Shown here piece after piece: positions 1-7,526 of a DNA stretch of 12,384 nt. The position numbers were made by a program, and so were the translations under genes. Within the stretch, counting starts at the first letter, position 1, and every line of letters starts with the position of its first letter. Below the pieces are notes generated by a model. It had not been told where the DNA came from. It ran no database searches and saw only the letters and a program-made list of their open reading frames with translations. This DNA is from Caldifarciminota bacterium UBA6260. GTDB lineage: Bacteria > Hydrothermota > 32-111. Location: the NCBI GenBank assembly GCA_002441125.1, contig DJVI01000032.1:3548-15931 (forward strand), in the 5' to 3' direction.

Positions 1-668
1 ATCTTTTTTATCAGTTTCAAATCACCCCTTTTTGAAGGTCCAGTAATAACTTCCTCTACACTTTTCCTTTCAACTTTTTCTAAAAGTTTTTTCAAAACAG
101 GTAAAAATGGGCTCTTTGAAAAATTTTTGGAAGTTGATTCTTTCAGGAGTTTTTCAGATAGGTAAAGTAATGTCAATGTATAATTCAAAGCCAACATTGA
201 AGAAAGGTGATATTTTTTTCTATCAACATTTTTCAACTCTATAACTTTTATTTGATTCAACTTTGAAAATTTTTCCAAAAATTTGGACTTTTTTAAAGAT
301 TGGACTGTCGCATATATATTTTTAAATATATCAGCATCATCAGAGTATGTGAAGGATTGAATAGGATGAAAAATGGAAATGTTTGATGCTTTCTTTAAAA
401 TCTTTTTTGCTTTTTTAAACTCAAACGATGCGGAAACGATAATAACCTCTTTTTCATAACCTTTAATATTTTTCAAAACATCCAAAATAGAATCATCGTT
501 AACTGATATAACTATTATATCAGAGTTAAAAAGTTTTTCCCTGTCAAGTTCCCTTTTAAAATTTTTATCGTATATATAATATATTTTTTCACCTTTAAAA
601 ACCTTCTCAAAATTTTTTTTGAAAGTTTTACCAAACCTTCCTAAGCCGATTAAAGATAATTTTTCCAT
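1..668 (-). CDS. Rossmann-like/DUF2520 family protein (C-terminus cut by window edge)
   Basis: This reading frame is open from an ATG at 666-668 to the left edge, giving 222 codons without a stop, so the gene is partial. The start of the protein carries a dinucleotide-binding signature (GLGRFG, residues 8-13) right after a short beta strand, as in NAD(P)-binding Rossmann folds. Further on are HPIQSF (101-106), a helix beginning HLSSMLALNY (154-163) and TGPSKRGD (209-216). This combination is typical of the Rossmann-like plus DUF2520 family, which resembles ketopantoate- or pyrroline-carboxylate-reductase-like dehydrogenases but has no assigned substrate. Residues 1-120 would be the nucleotide domain and 130-222 the start of the helical DUF2520 domain. 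It begins 4 nt after the hflX stop. There is no clear Shine-Dalgarno sequence, so translation is probably coupled to hflX. Family assignment is fairly secure; function is unknown. Confidence 0.8.
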   Translation of the reverse strand, partial: MEKLSLIGLGRFGKTFKKNFEKVFKGEKIYYIYDKNFKRELDREKLFNSDIIVISVNDDSILDVLKNIKGYEKEVIIVSASFEFKKAKKILKKASNISIFHPIQSFTYSDDADIFKNIYATVQSLKKSKFLEKFSKLNQIKVIELKNVDRKKYHLSSMLALNYTLTLLYLSEKLLKESTSKNFSKSPFLPVLKKLLEKVERKSVEEVITGPSKRGDLKLIKK

Positions 669-672
669 AATT

Positions 673-1899
673 TTATGAAAAGTTAACTTTTATGAATTTC
701 GAATATTTCTTTGGTATATAAAATTTCACTATATTTTCCTCATCACTTTTTATATCTTTTATTATTCCGTATCTGTTAACATAATTTAAAATTTTTTTTA
801 GATTTTCATCATCGGTTGAAATCTCAAAATAATCTAAAGTTTTATAAAACTCTTCTAAAATGACCTTTTTTAAAAGTTCAAAATTCTCGCCAGTTTTTGC
901 AGAAATAAAAATTGAATTTCTGTATAAATCTTTATAATAGTTTATCCTGTTAAAATTTAAAAGAAGATCTATTTTGTTGAAAACATAAATTATATCTCCC
1001 ATGTTAAGTTTCAACTGTTCTATAACCTTTGCCATATCTTCAAGAACAAGTTCAACATATTGGTCTGATATATCGACAACAAAAAGTTTAAGATCAGAGT
1101 CTGATGCTTCTTCTATGGTCAATTTAAAAGACTCTATTATCTCGTGTGGTAGGTTACCCAAAAAACCAACAGTATCAGTTAAAACTATATACCTTTCAAA
1201 TTTTCTTGTTACGGTATCAAGTGTTGTAAAAAGTTTATCATCAGTAAAAAAGTTGTTCTTCGTCAACCTGTTCATAATAGTTGTTTTCCCAGCGTTAGTG
1301 TAACCAAAAAGAGCAACCCTGAAAAGATTTCTTCTTCTTTCACTTTTAACTTTTATACTTTTCTGATAATCTTTAATCTTCTTTTTTAATATCTCTATCC
1401 TTTTTTCTATATACCTTCTGTCAACTTCAAGTTTTTTTTCACCGGGGCCCCTTGTTCCGATTCCTCCTCCTGTCTGTGACATCATAATACCTTTACCTGT
1501 CAGTCTGGGTAACATATATGTCCATTTTGCAAGTTCACTCTCAAGTTTAGATATTGTTGTTTTTGCATTCTTTTCAAATATCCTCAAAATCAATTCTGTT
1601 CTATCTATAACTGATACATCAAGATATTTTTCAAGATTCCTTTTCTGTAAAGGTGTTAACTCGTTAGAAAAAATTACAAAATCAACTTTAAGATGTTGTG
1701 AAATCTCTTTAATCTCATCAACTTTCCCCTTCCCAATATAAAAAGCTGGATTTATCTTTTCTATCCTTTGGATAACATCCTCTTTACTTTTTATATTAAG
1801 AGATGATGATAGGTCTTTCATTTCAAGGATAGTTTTGTTGATCCTTTCCTCACTATCACTTTTTGTAAAAGTCCCAACTATAATACAACTATTTTGCAT
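673..1899 (-). CDS. hflX: Ribosome-associated GTPase HflX
   Basis: HflX binds the 50S ribosome and hydrolyses GTP (in some species ATP is also bound); in bacteria it rescues or splits stalled ribosomes after stress such as heat. The 408-residue product has the full family layout. An N-terminal HflX domain (about 1-110) is followed by the glycine-rich signature GGGIGTRGPGEKKLE (144-158), a charged coiled-coil-like linker (160-190) and a G domain. The G domain shows G1 GYTNAGKT (199-206), G3 DTVG (242-245), G4 NKID (308-311) and G5 SAKTG (333-337). A short C-terminal domain follows, ending near 408. All GTP-binding motifs are intact, so it should be active. The ATG overlaps the end of the upstream membrane-protein gene by 11 nt and lacks a visible Shine-Dalgarno sequence, suggesting translational coupling. 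The start suits the family because the first beta strand (CIIVGTF) begins at residue 5. Confidence 0.96.
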   Translation of the reverse strand: MQNSCIIVGTFTKSDSEERINKTILEMKDLSSSLNIKSKEDVIQRIEKINPAFYIGKGKVDEIKEISQHLKVDFVIFSNELTPLQKRNLEKYLDVSVIDRTELILRIFEKNAKTTISKLESELAKWTYMLPRLTGKGIMMSQTGGGIGTRGPGEKKLEVDRRYIEKRIEILKKKIKDYQKSIKVKSERRRNLFRVALFGYTNAGKTTIMNRLTKNNFFTDDKLFTTLDTVTRKFERYIVLTDTVGFLGNLPHEIIESFKLTIEEASDSDLKLFVVDISDQYVELVLEDMAKVIEQLKLNMGDIIYVFNKIDLLLNFNRINYYKDLYRNSIFISAKTGENFELLKKVILEEFYKTLDYFEISTDDENLKKILNYVNRYGIIKDIKSDEENIVKFYIPKKYSKFIKVNFS

Positions 1900-2515
1900 A
1901 TTTTTTTGATTTAATGATTTCCATTATATAAATTGAAATAAGGAATAAAGATGCTGCGACAACACCCCATTTTCCCATAAAAACAAATATTGAAACTATA
2001 AAAGAAGCAAGAATTATACCTAAAGTTATTGCGATAAGAGATCTTTTAAAATCAAGGTTTAAAATTACAGCAGCCAAAGACCCAGTCCATGCACCTGTCC
2101 CCGGAAGTGGTATTCCAACAAAAACAACAAGCCCCCAGAATTCATACTTTTTTATATCCTTCGACTTTTTTTCAGTTCTTTCTATTATCCAGTCAAGAAA
2201 CCTTTTAACAGGTTTAACCTTTTCAAACATTTTATAAAAACCTTTCAAAAGTAAAAGTATAGGAATAACAGGGATAAAGTTTCCTAAAAGAGAATAGAAT
2301 AAAGCTGTCGGATAATCTAATTTGAAAAGGGTTAAAGCGAGGGGAAGGCCAAGCCTTAATTCAAAGATTGGTAACATCGAAAGTATTAAAACTATTATGT
2401 TGTTTGGAATATTTTTACTTCTCAAAAAATTTATAATAGGGCTGTTAGATTCACTTGCAAAAAGTATAAATGAAAAAAATATGATCAACAAAAGAATGAA
2501 TATTTTATTTTTCAT
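1889..2515 (-). CDS. Small multi-drug export family membrane protein
   Basis: This is a 208-residue polytopic membrane protein matching the family named 'putative small multi-drug export protein' (Pfam Sm_multidrug_ex). That name is historical and the transported substrate, if any, is not known. Diagnostic motifs are PIFELRLGLPLA (49-60) and PLPGTGAWTG (136-145), the two conserved half-membrane loops of the family. A basic start plus a long hydrophobic stretch (residues 1-20) followed by SESN looks like a signal peptide or first membrane helix. Other membrane segments lie around 40-62, 68-92, 128-150, 157-180 and 185-200. A charged loop sits at about 93-125. The chosen ATG at 2515 has GAGGA five bases upstream. 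An in-frame TTG at 2527 would add four residues but has no better ribosome-binding site. It overlaps ispF by 11 nt and hflX by 11 nt. Confidence 0.88.
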   Translation of the reverse strand: MKNKIFILLLIIFFSFILFASESNSPIINFLRSKNIPNNIIVLILSMLPIFELRLGLPLALTLFKLDYPTALFYSLLGNFIPVIPILLLLKGFYKMFEKVKPVKRFLDWIIERTEKKSKDIKKYEFWGLVVFVGIPLPGTGAWTGSLAAVILNLDFKRSLIAITLGIILASFIVSIFVFMGKWGVVAASLFLISIYIMEIIKSKKYAK

Positions 2516-2978
2516 TTTTATCCTCAAGTAGAACTATCGATACAGCACATATACCCTCTCCTCTTCCTGTAAATCCCATATACTCTGTTGTGGTAGCCTT
2601 CACTGAAACTTTACATTTTTCAAGAGATAGAGTTTCAGATATCTTTTCAACCATAGTATCCATGTAGTTTGAAAGTTTTGGCTTCTGACATATTATAACT
2701 GTATCAAGATTAACTATCTTGAATGAGAACATATCTTTTATTTTTTCAAGTAATTTTATGGAATATATACCACGATATTTTTCTTCAGAATCTGGGAAAA
2801 TCCTCCCTATATCACCTTTTCCTAAAGCCCCGAGAATAGCGTCAATAATAGCATGTACCAAAACATCAGCATCAGAATGCCCATCGAGTCCCATCTCGTA
2901 AGGTATCTCTATTCCACCAAGAATAAGTTTTCTGTCCCTCGAAAATCTGTGTGCATCTATTCCTATTCCAACTTTCAT
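2505..2978 (-). CDS. ispF: 2-C-methyl-D-erythritol 2,4-cyclodiphosphate synthase
   Basis: IspF converts CDP-methylerythritol 2-phosphate to methylerythritol cyclodiphosphate with release of CMP, the fifth step of the cytosolic MEP isoprenoid pathway. The 157-residue product has the family's usual length and its metal ligands: D8 and H10 in GIDAHRF and H42 in HSDADVLVHA. It also has D56IG followed by F61PD63, and the substrate-binding segment KATTTE (127-132) with GFTGRGEGI after it. The enzyme is normally a trimer with active sites between subunits. The start is placed at the ATG at 2978, not at the ATG at 2987 three codons upstream. This start overlaps the ispD stop as ATGA, gives the typical IspF beginning (MKVGIGIDAH), and has purine-rich AAAGG and GGGAG stretches ahead of it. 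ispD lies immediately upstream, so consecutive pathway enzymes are translationally coupled. Confidence 0.97.
   Translation of the reverse strand: MKVGIGIDAHRFSRDRKLILGGIEIPYEMGLDGHSDADVLVHAIIDAILGALGKGDIGRIFPDSEEKYRGIYSIKLLEKIKDMFSFKIVNLDTVIICQKPKLSNYMDTMVEKISETLSLEKCKVSVKATTTEYMGFTGRGEGICAVSIVLLEDKNEK
2521..2525 (-). promoter_or_regulatory. Ribosome-binding site deciding the start of the small export-family gene
   Basis: On the minus strand this reads GAGGA, five bases before the ATG at 2515. It overlaps the alternative TTG codon at 2527, so the ATG is the better start. It lies inside the last codons of ispF. Confidence 0.75.
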
Positions 2979-3670
2979 TTCTCCCATCCTTTGTAAATAG
3001 TTTCAACAAGATTTATATCGGTTTGATCTGTTACCTTTATGTTGGTCTTTTCCCCTTCTACAAAATTGACTTCAAAACCTTCCCTTAAAAGATATTCAAC
3101 ATCATCTGTCAGATACAAATTTTTCTCAACATATTTCTTTAAAATCGGAAGGTATAAACTCTTTTTCAAAATTTGTGGAGTCTGAATAAGCATAACATCG
3201 TTTCTGTTAAGAGTTATAACTTTACCATTCTCATTAACTCTTACAGTATCAAAAGGTTTTGTATATGGAGTTAGAGGCTTTTTGTTTTTTTTATATGTTT
3301 CAAATATAGATAAAAGAAATTTCTTACTCAAAAAAGGTCTCGCACAATCATGTATAAAAACGGTATCGTTCGAACAAGATAAAAGACCATTAAACACAGA
3401 TAAGGGCCTCTCCTCTCCACCTTCAACAAGTTTAACATCTTCAATTTTGAAATTTTTTAATAAATCCTCAATTTTGCTTTTATCCTCTTTTGAATGAACG
3501 AAAATCAACTCAGCATCTTTCCCGAAAGCATCTATAATATTTTTAAGTGTAAAAATCAAAAGTGGTATTTTACCATCAATCATATAAAATATCTTTTTAC
3601 TTTTAAACCTTACAGATTTACCAGCACCAACAACGATGAACGATATCTTATCAATAACTTCTTCTGACAT
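2975..3670 (-). CDS. ispD: 2-C-methyl-D-erythritol 4-phosphate cytidylyltransferase
   Basis: IspD transfers CMP from CTP to methylerythritol 4-phosphate in the MEP isoprenoid pathway. Numbered from the preferred ATG at 3670, the protein has 231 residues, the family's usual size. Visible features are the nucleotide-binding loop VGAGKSVRF (14-22), HDCARPF (107-113), DTV (141-143), R156 within TLNRND, TDDVEYL (188-194) and EGEKTNIKVT (205-214). By alignment from memory, R21, K26, R156 and K212 correspond to the E. coli catalytic or binding residues R20, K27, R157 and K213. The loop is unusual: the common AAGxGxRM is VGAGKSVRF, the conserved proline before the lysine is missing, and the Arg-Lys spacing is about two residues shorter. 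An upstream ATG at 3718 would add 16 residues. The inner start is better because AAAGGA lies six bases ahead of it and the overlap with the preceding gene falls from 68 to 20 nt. Confidence 0.94.
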   Translation of the reverse strand: MSEEVIDKISFIVVGAGKSVRFKSKKIFYMIDGKIPLLIFTLKNIIDAFGKDAELIFVHSKEDKSKIEDLLKNFKIEDVKLVEGGEERPLSVFNGLLSCSNDTVFIHDCARPFLSKKFLLSIFETYKKNKKPLTPYTKPFDTVRVNENGKVITLNRNDVMLIQTPQILKKSLYLPILKKYVEKNLYLTDDVEYLLREGFEVNFVEGEKTNIKVTDQTDINLVETIYKGWEK

Positions 3671-4331
3671 ATATAATCCTTTTTTGGGGAGTCTCAAAAA
3701 TATTTTCAACTTCAACATCTATTTCCTCTCCAATATTCAAAGGATACTCACCATTCTTTAAAAAAAGTATAACATCTTTCAGATCTTTCCTTTTGCAATA
3801 ATAACCATCCTCTACCTTTTCAGTTATCTCAACTTTTAATTTCATACCCTTTAGCTCTTCCTTTTTCTCTTCTTCTACAAAAGAAAGATCAATAATTTTT
3901 ATATTAAACATTTTCATAAGATTTTTTGGTATCTTTTCCTCAGAAACAATAAGTATAAGGTTATTTTTATAAGAATATGAAAGTATGTCTGTTATCCTGT
4001 TCTGGATGTTGGAATAAATAACATTTCCCTTTTTTTTCAAAATCTGAATATTTTTCAAAGTAAACTCGTTATGACTGTCGATACTCTCTTTGGATAGGAT
4101 ATGAAACTCACCTTCAAGGACATTCGAATTTAGAAGTTCTGAAAGTAGTTTACTTGAAAGTGATGATGGAGTTATAAAATACTTTTTATGTATGTTAGGT
4201 TTATTATCCTTCTTCAAAGTTACAAAAATTCTATGAATGAAAAGTAAAGATAAAAGAATTATAACAAAAAATTCTAAATGGAAAACAAGAAGTATTATTG
4301 AAACTATTATTACGATGAATTCGAAAATCAT
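3651..4331 (-). CDS. YacL-like membrane protein with degenerate PIN domain and C-terminal TRAM domain
   Basis: The 226-residue product begins with a very hydrophobic region (about 2-38), probably two membrane helices. A PIN-like domain (about 49-150) follows, then a TRAM-like RNA-binding beta-barrel (about 162-223, KGMKLKVEITEKVEDGYYC to the end). The order membrane-PIN-TRAM, and the position directly before ispD and ispF, match B. subtilis yacL, which also precedes ispD-ispF. By eye the segment from YFITPSS through VLEGEFHILSKESIDS tracks the YacL strand-helix-strand that normally reads LDTSVIIDGR to LEEL. The usual first aspartate is absent here (ITPSS), and the later TNDFNL-type motif reads VSEEKI. 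PIN nuclease activity is therefore doubtful. YacL has four membrane helices; this protein seems to have two. The ATG overlaps the upstream gene as ATGA, with GGAG ahead of it. Family call is by alignment from memory plus synteny; role unknown. Confidence 0.72.
   Translation of the reverse strand: MIFEFIVIIVSIILLVFHLEFFVIILLSLLFIHRIFVTLKKDNKPNIHKKYFITPSSLSSKLLSELLNSNVLEGEFHILSKESIDSHNEFTLKNIQILKKKGNVIYSNIQNRITDILSYSYKNNLILIVSEEKIPKNLMKMFNIKIIDLSFVEEEKKEELKGMKLKVEITEKVEDGYYCKRKDLKDVILFLKNGEYPLNIGEEIDVEVENIFETPQKRIIYVRRSY
3677..3682 (-). promoter_or_regulatory. Ribosome-binding site deciding the ispD start
   Basis: On the minus strand this reads AAAGGA, six bases ahead of the ATG at 3670. It favours this start over the in-frame ATG at 3718. 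It lies inside the 3' end of the PIN/TRAM gene. Confidence 0.75.
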
Positions 4332-5329
4332 TCTACTAACTCCAAAATTTTCTTTTCCATCACTTCCAAATTTTCGACTATCTCTTTCTTTTCCAGAATC
4401 TCTCTTGAAATTTTAGAATCAAGGGATAAAACATTTTTACAGAATTTTTTGTAGAGGTGAAGTTTGCCACTACCTTCTGAAGAATCCAACTTTGTGCTGA
4501 TACAAATATCGGCATTTTTCAAATAATAAGGCAATTCTTCATAAGGGACTTTTTCAAGAAAAATAATTTTATCTTTGTAATTTTTAAATCTCTCTTTTAT
4601 CAGTTTATCAACTGGAAAAGTTATTATATAAAAAACCACATCTTTTTTCTTTACAATATTTTCAGCAATTTTGAGAAAAGCTGAAAGATTTTGAACCTTT
4701 GTGTTAACTCCAACCCAGATAATCTTTTTTTTAGATGGAAAGATAAAAGGTTTTTCCCTTACTTCATTTTCTAAAGTAATCTGATCATCTATAAAATATT
4801 TTTTAATCTTTTTAGATTTTGAAAAACTGAAATTTGTATTGTAGATTATAGCGAAACTGTATTTTTCAACCAATCTCTCTATTAAAATTATAAAAAAAGA
4901 AAAAGGTGGAATTTTGAAGATAAAGTTTGATGTTGAAATTTCAGAGTAAAGTGATCCCTGATAGTCGAGTATATATTCCTTTCCATAAAGAAATTTTAAT
5001 AACAGAGAAATTATTCCAGCTTCATGGGTAAAGGATAGAATATAATCGTAATCTTTTTCCCTAAACATTTTCACAGCTTTAAAAAATATCTGAATATCAA
5101 AAAGAATTTTCAAAAAGTGAAACCCAACAGGATCAAAATCTTTATAAAGTTTCTTTATTCTGTAGATCCTGTAACCCTCTATATCCCTTCCGTAAGAGTA
5201 AGAGATCAGGTCGATTCTGTTATTTTCATTTTCCATATATTTTAAAATCTTTAAAATTCTTGTATGACAACCACGATCATTGAAAAAAGCGGTTGTGCAT
5301 AAGGCAAGGATATTTTTATTTTTTATCAT
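4328..5329 (-). CDS. GT-B fold glycosyltransferase (GT4-like, DRGCH type)
   Basis: This is a probable retaining glycosyltransferase acting at the cytoplasmic membrane face, moving sugar from a nucleotide donor to an unknown acceptor. Residues are numbered from the ATG at 5329. The N-terminal half shows FFNDRGCHTRILKIL (about 15-29), GRDIEGYRIYRI (47-58), a PVGFHFLKILFDI segment (67-79) and THEAG (101-105). This pattern is shared by a group of GT4-like enzymes common in archaea and thermophilic bacteria. The C-terminal half has a donor-domain strand (IIWVGV, 203-208), PYEELPYYLKNADICIST (262-279) and SSEGSGKLHLYKKF (283-296), which fits the E-x7-E-like nucleotide-sugar site. A hydrophobic stretch at about 138-150 may aid membrane association. 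Length (333) is slightly short for GT4. A GTG at 5332 is an alternative start; AGGTG lies immediately upstream of the ATG. The donor and acceptor cannot be told from sequence. Confidence 0.8.
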   Translation of the reverse strand: MIKNKNILALCTTAFFNDRGCHTRILKILKYMENENNRIDLISYSYGRDIEGYRIYRIKKLYKDFDPVGFHFLKILFDIQIFFKAVKMFREKDYDYILSFTHEAGIISLLLKFLYGKEYILDYQGSLYSEISTSNFIFKIPPFSFFIILIERLVEKYSFAIIYNTNFSFSKSKKIKKYFIDDQITLENEVREKPFIFPSKKKIIWVGVNTKVQNLSAFLKIAENIVKKKDVVFYIITFPVDKLIKERFKNYKDKIIFLEKVPYEELPYYLKNADICISTKLDSSEGSGKLHLYKKFCKNVLSLDSKISREILEKKEIVENLEVMEKKILELVE

Positions 5330-6278
5330 CACCTATGAATCTTTTTATTCTGTATGTATTTTTTCTTGTTGTTTCAAAATATGTTCTTATTATTATTTCA
5401 CTCAAAAGTCCTATCATTAAAAGTTGAATAGATATCAAAAACAAAAATACCGAGATCAGAAGAAGAGGGTTACCGGTCATATCAACATTTTTGAAAATCT
5501 TCATCAGAACTAAAACCAGAAAGGATAGGATCCCTAAAAGGAAAGAGAAGAATGATAGACCACCTATGACATAAATTGGATTAGTTGAAAAATCGTTAAG
5601 GAATTTTACTGTGAAAAGATCAAGTAAAACATTAATTATTCTTGAAAAACCATATTTACTCTTCCCCTTGTACCTTTCCCTATGTTTAACCACAACCTCA
5701 CCTATACTGTAACCTCTTGAATATATAAGGTAAGGGATGAACCTATGCATCTGTCCATAAAGGTTTAAATCTTTCAGTATAGATTTTTTAAAAACTTTTA
5801 AACTACAACCTGTATCATGTATTTTTAATTTTAAAACTTTTGAAATTATCCTGTTCGCTATCAGAGATGGGATTTTTTTTGAAAATAAAGGATCATGTCT
5901 ATTCTTTCTCCATCCAACAACCATATCAAAATCGTTCTCTAAAAGATAATCTATCATTGAAGGGATATCTTTGGGATCATTCTGCAAATCACCATCAATT
6001 GTAACAATAATTTCATTTTTAGCATTATCGAAACCTGCTTGAAAAGCTGCAGATTGACCAAAATTTTTTGCGAGTTGAACTACTTTTACTTTCTGGTCTT
6101 TTATAGAGATATTTTCAAGCATCTTAAAAGAATTATCTGTTGAACCATCATCGACAAAAATTATCTCATACTGATAATCTTTTAAATTATCTTTCAACTC
6201 GTTATACAGTTTATCGATGTTCCCATCCTCATTGAAGATGGGAACAACAACCGATATTTTTATGTCCCTTCTTCCCAT
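5316..6278 (-). CDS. Membrane-anchored GT2 glycosyltransferase (polyprenyl-phosphate sugar synthase type)
   Basis: This 320-residue enzyme matches the GT2 subfamily of DPM1/GtrB/ArnC-like proteins. These transfer a sugar from UDP- or GDP-sugar to undecaprenyl (or dolichyl) phosphate at the inner membrane face. Visible motifs are VVVPIFNE (10-17), DDGSTD (43-48), the metal-binding DGDLQNDP (95-102), TGCSLKVF (156-163) and HRERYKGKSKYG (199-210). Two C-terminal membrane helices lie near 235-262 and 270-297, then a short basic tail. This is the expected domain order and length for GtrB/ArnC-like enzymes. The ATG overlaps ahcY by 19 nt and has no strong Shine-Dalgarno sequence upstream, although an AGAAGGGA stretch lies just inside the gene. 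The sugar is unknown; the upstream isomerase and nucleotidyltransferase make glucose or mannose derivatives reasonable guesses. ispD and ispF downstream would feed polyprenyl phosphate synthesis. Confidence 0.91.
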   Translation of the reverse strand: MGRRDIKISVVVPIFNEDGNIDKLYNELKDNLKDYQYEIIFVDDGSTDNSFKMLENISIKDQKVKVVQLAKNFGQSAAFQAGFDNAKNEIIVTIDGDLQNDPKDIPSMIDYLLENDFDMVVGWRKNRHDPLFSKKIPSLIANRIISKVLKLKIHDTGCSLKVFKKSILKDLNLYGQMHRFIPYLIYSRGYSIGEVVVKHRERYKGKSKYGFSRIINVLLDLFTVKFLNDFSTNPIYVIGGLSFFSFLLGILSFLVLVLMKIFKNVDMTGNPLLLISVFLFLISIQLLMIGLLSEIIIRTYFETTRKNTYRIKRFIGDDKK

Positions 6279-7519
6279 GATCTTAAATACTCTTCCTGTT
6301 CTTTTGTTAATTTATCAAATTTTACACCCATAGATTGCAACTTTCTTTTCGCTATATCTATATCTATATGGTCTGGTAGTTTGTAAACTTTTTTGGAGAG
6401 TTTTTCGTAATTATCTTTTATGTACTTTACGGACAACGCTTGATTGGCAAAGGACATATCCATAACACAGGCAGGATGACCTTCAGCTGATGCGAGATTT
6501 ATCAACCTTCCCTCAGCGAGAAGATATACCTTTTTCCCATCTTTAAATGTGTGTTCAACAAGGAATGGTCTTATCTCTCTTTTTTTAACTGTCATCTTTT
6601 CTAAAGCTTTTTTGTTTATCTCAACATCGAAATGTCCTGAATTTGCAATTATACAATTGTTTTTCATTATTTTAAAATGCTTCTCATCAACAACATTTAT
6701 ATCACCAGTCAAGGTAACAATAAAATCTGCTTCCTTACATGCATCATCCATCTTCATAACTCTGAAACCATCCATCAAAGCTTCGAGTGCTTTAACTGGT
6801 GCTACTTCGGTAACTATGACATTCGCTCCAAGTCCCCTCGCTTTGAATGCGAGTCCCCTACCACACCAACCGTAACCAGCAACAACGAAAGTTGATCCTG
6901 CAAGTAACCTATTCGTTGCTCTTAAAATTCCATCTATGGTGGATTGTCCGGTTCCATACCTGTTGTCAAACATATACTTTGTGTAAGAATCGTTAACCGC
7001 AACTATAGGGTATTTCAAAATACCGTTCTTCTCCATACTCTTCAACCTTATAACTCCAGTTGTTGTCTCCTCTGTTCCACCTATCACTTTCTTAGATAAA
7101 TTAGTGAACTCTTTATGAAGCATAGTAACAAGGTCAGCTCCATCATCCATGGTTATATCTGGTTCAGTCTTAAGAACACTCTTTATATGCTGGTAATAGC
7201 CCTTATCATCAATACCCTTTTTTGCAAAAACAGGTATTTTGAAATCTTTAACCAAAGATGCTGCAACATCATCTTGAGTTGAAAGAGGGTTTGAAGCACA
7301 CAATGAAACTGAAGCTCCGCCATCCTTCAAAACTCTCATAAGGTTTGCGGTTTCTGATGTAACATGTAGACATGCACCTATAGTCAGATTTTTTAGGGGT
7401 TTACTTTTAGAAAACTCCTGATGTATACTTTTTAAAACAGGCATATCCTGATAAGCCCATTCGATCCTTTTTAAACCTTTCTCTGATAGTTTAATATCTT
7501 TTATATCATAATTCATCAT
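6260..7519 (-). CDS. ahcY: S-adenosylhomocysteine hydrolase (short, thermophile/archaeal-like form)
   Basis: AhcY splits S-adenosylhomocysteine into adenosine and homocysteine using tightly bound NAD, relieving product inhibition of methyltransferases. The 419-residue sequence shows H52 in CLHVTSETAN, DDGADL (125-130), E151 in GGTEETTTG, NDSYTK with K181 (176-181), D185 in FDNRYGTGQS, and the NAD site GYGWCGRG (215-222). Further on are NSGHFD (293-298) and GRLINLASAEGHP (337-349). Active-site residues are therefore intact. The protein ends LTKEQEEYLRSWEEGT and lacks the extended tail with Lys and Tyr (KPDHYRY-like) that contacts NAD of the neighbouring subunit in most bacterial and eukaryotic enzymes. 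Similar shorter forms occur in Thermotoga and archaea. Two ATGs are adjacent (7519 and 7516); AGAGG upstream is better spaced for the second. It follows metK by 7 to 10 nt, and the two enzymes form the SAM cycle. Confidence 0.97.
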   Translation of the reverse strand: MMNYDIKDIKLSEKGLKRIEWAYQDMPVLKSIHQEFSKSKPLKNLTIGACLHVTSETANLMRVLKDGGASVSLCASNPLSTQDDVAASLVKDFKIPVFAKKGIDDKGYYQHIKSVLKTEPDITMDDGADLVTMLHKEFTNLSKKVIGGTEETTTGVIRLKSMEKNGILKYPIVAVNDSYTKYMFDNRYGTGQSTIDGILRATNRLLAGSTFVVAGYGWCGRGLAFKARGLGANVIVTEVAPVKALEALMDGFRVMKMDDACKEADFIVTLTGDINVVDEKHFKIMKNNCIIANSGHFDVEINKKALEKMTVKKREIRPFLVEHTFKDGKKVYLLAEGRLINLASAEGHPACVMDMSFANQALSVKYIKDNYEKLSKKVYKLPDHIDIDIAKRKLQSMGVKFDKLTKEQEEYLRSWEEGT

Positions 7520-7526
7520 TACCTCT

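Noticed and set aside
2979..2987. ATG at 2987 as the start of ispF
   Set aside because: It adds only MGE, has its AAAGG directly touching the ATG, and loses the ATGA overlap with ispD. The ATG at 2978 gives the usual family N-terminus.
3671..3718. ATG at 3718 as the start of ispD
   Set aside because: The extra 16 residues are not part of the IspD fold, and the start would overlap the upstream gene by 68 nt. The ATG at 3670 has a good ribosome-binding site.
6255..6275. Non-ATG start (ATA) inside the GT2 gene after an AGAAGGGA stretch
   Set aside because: The purine stretch is well placed for an ATA codon just before the SVVVP strand, but ATA starts are very rare and the ATG at 6278 is in frame. 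Kept as ATG.
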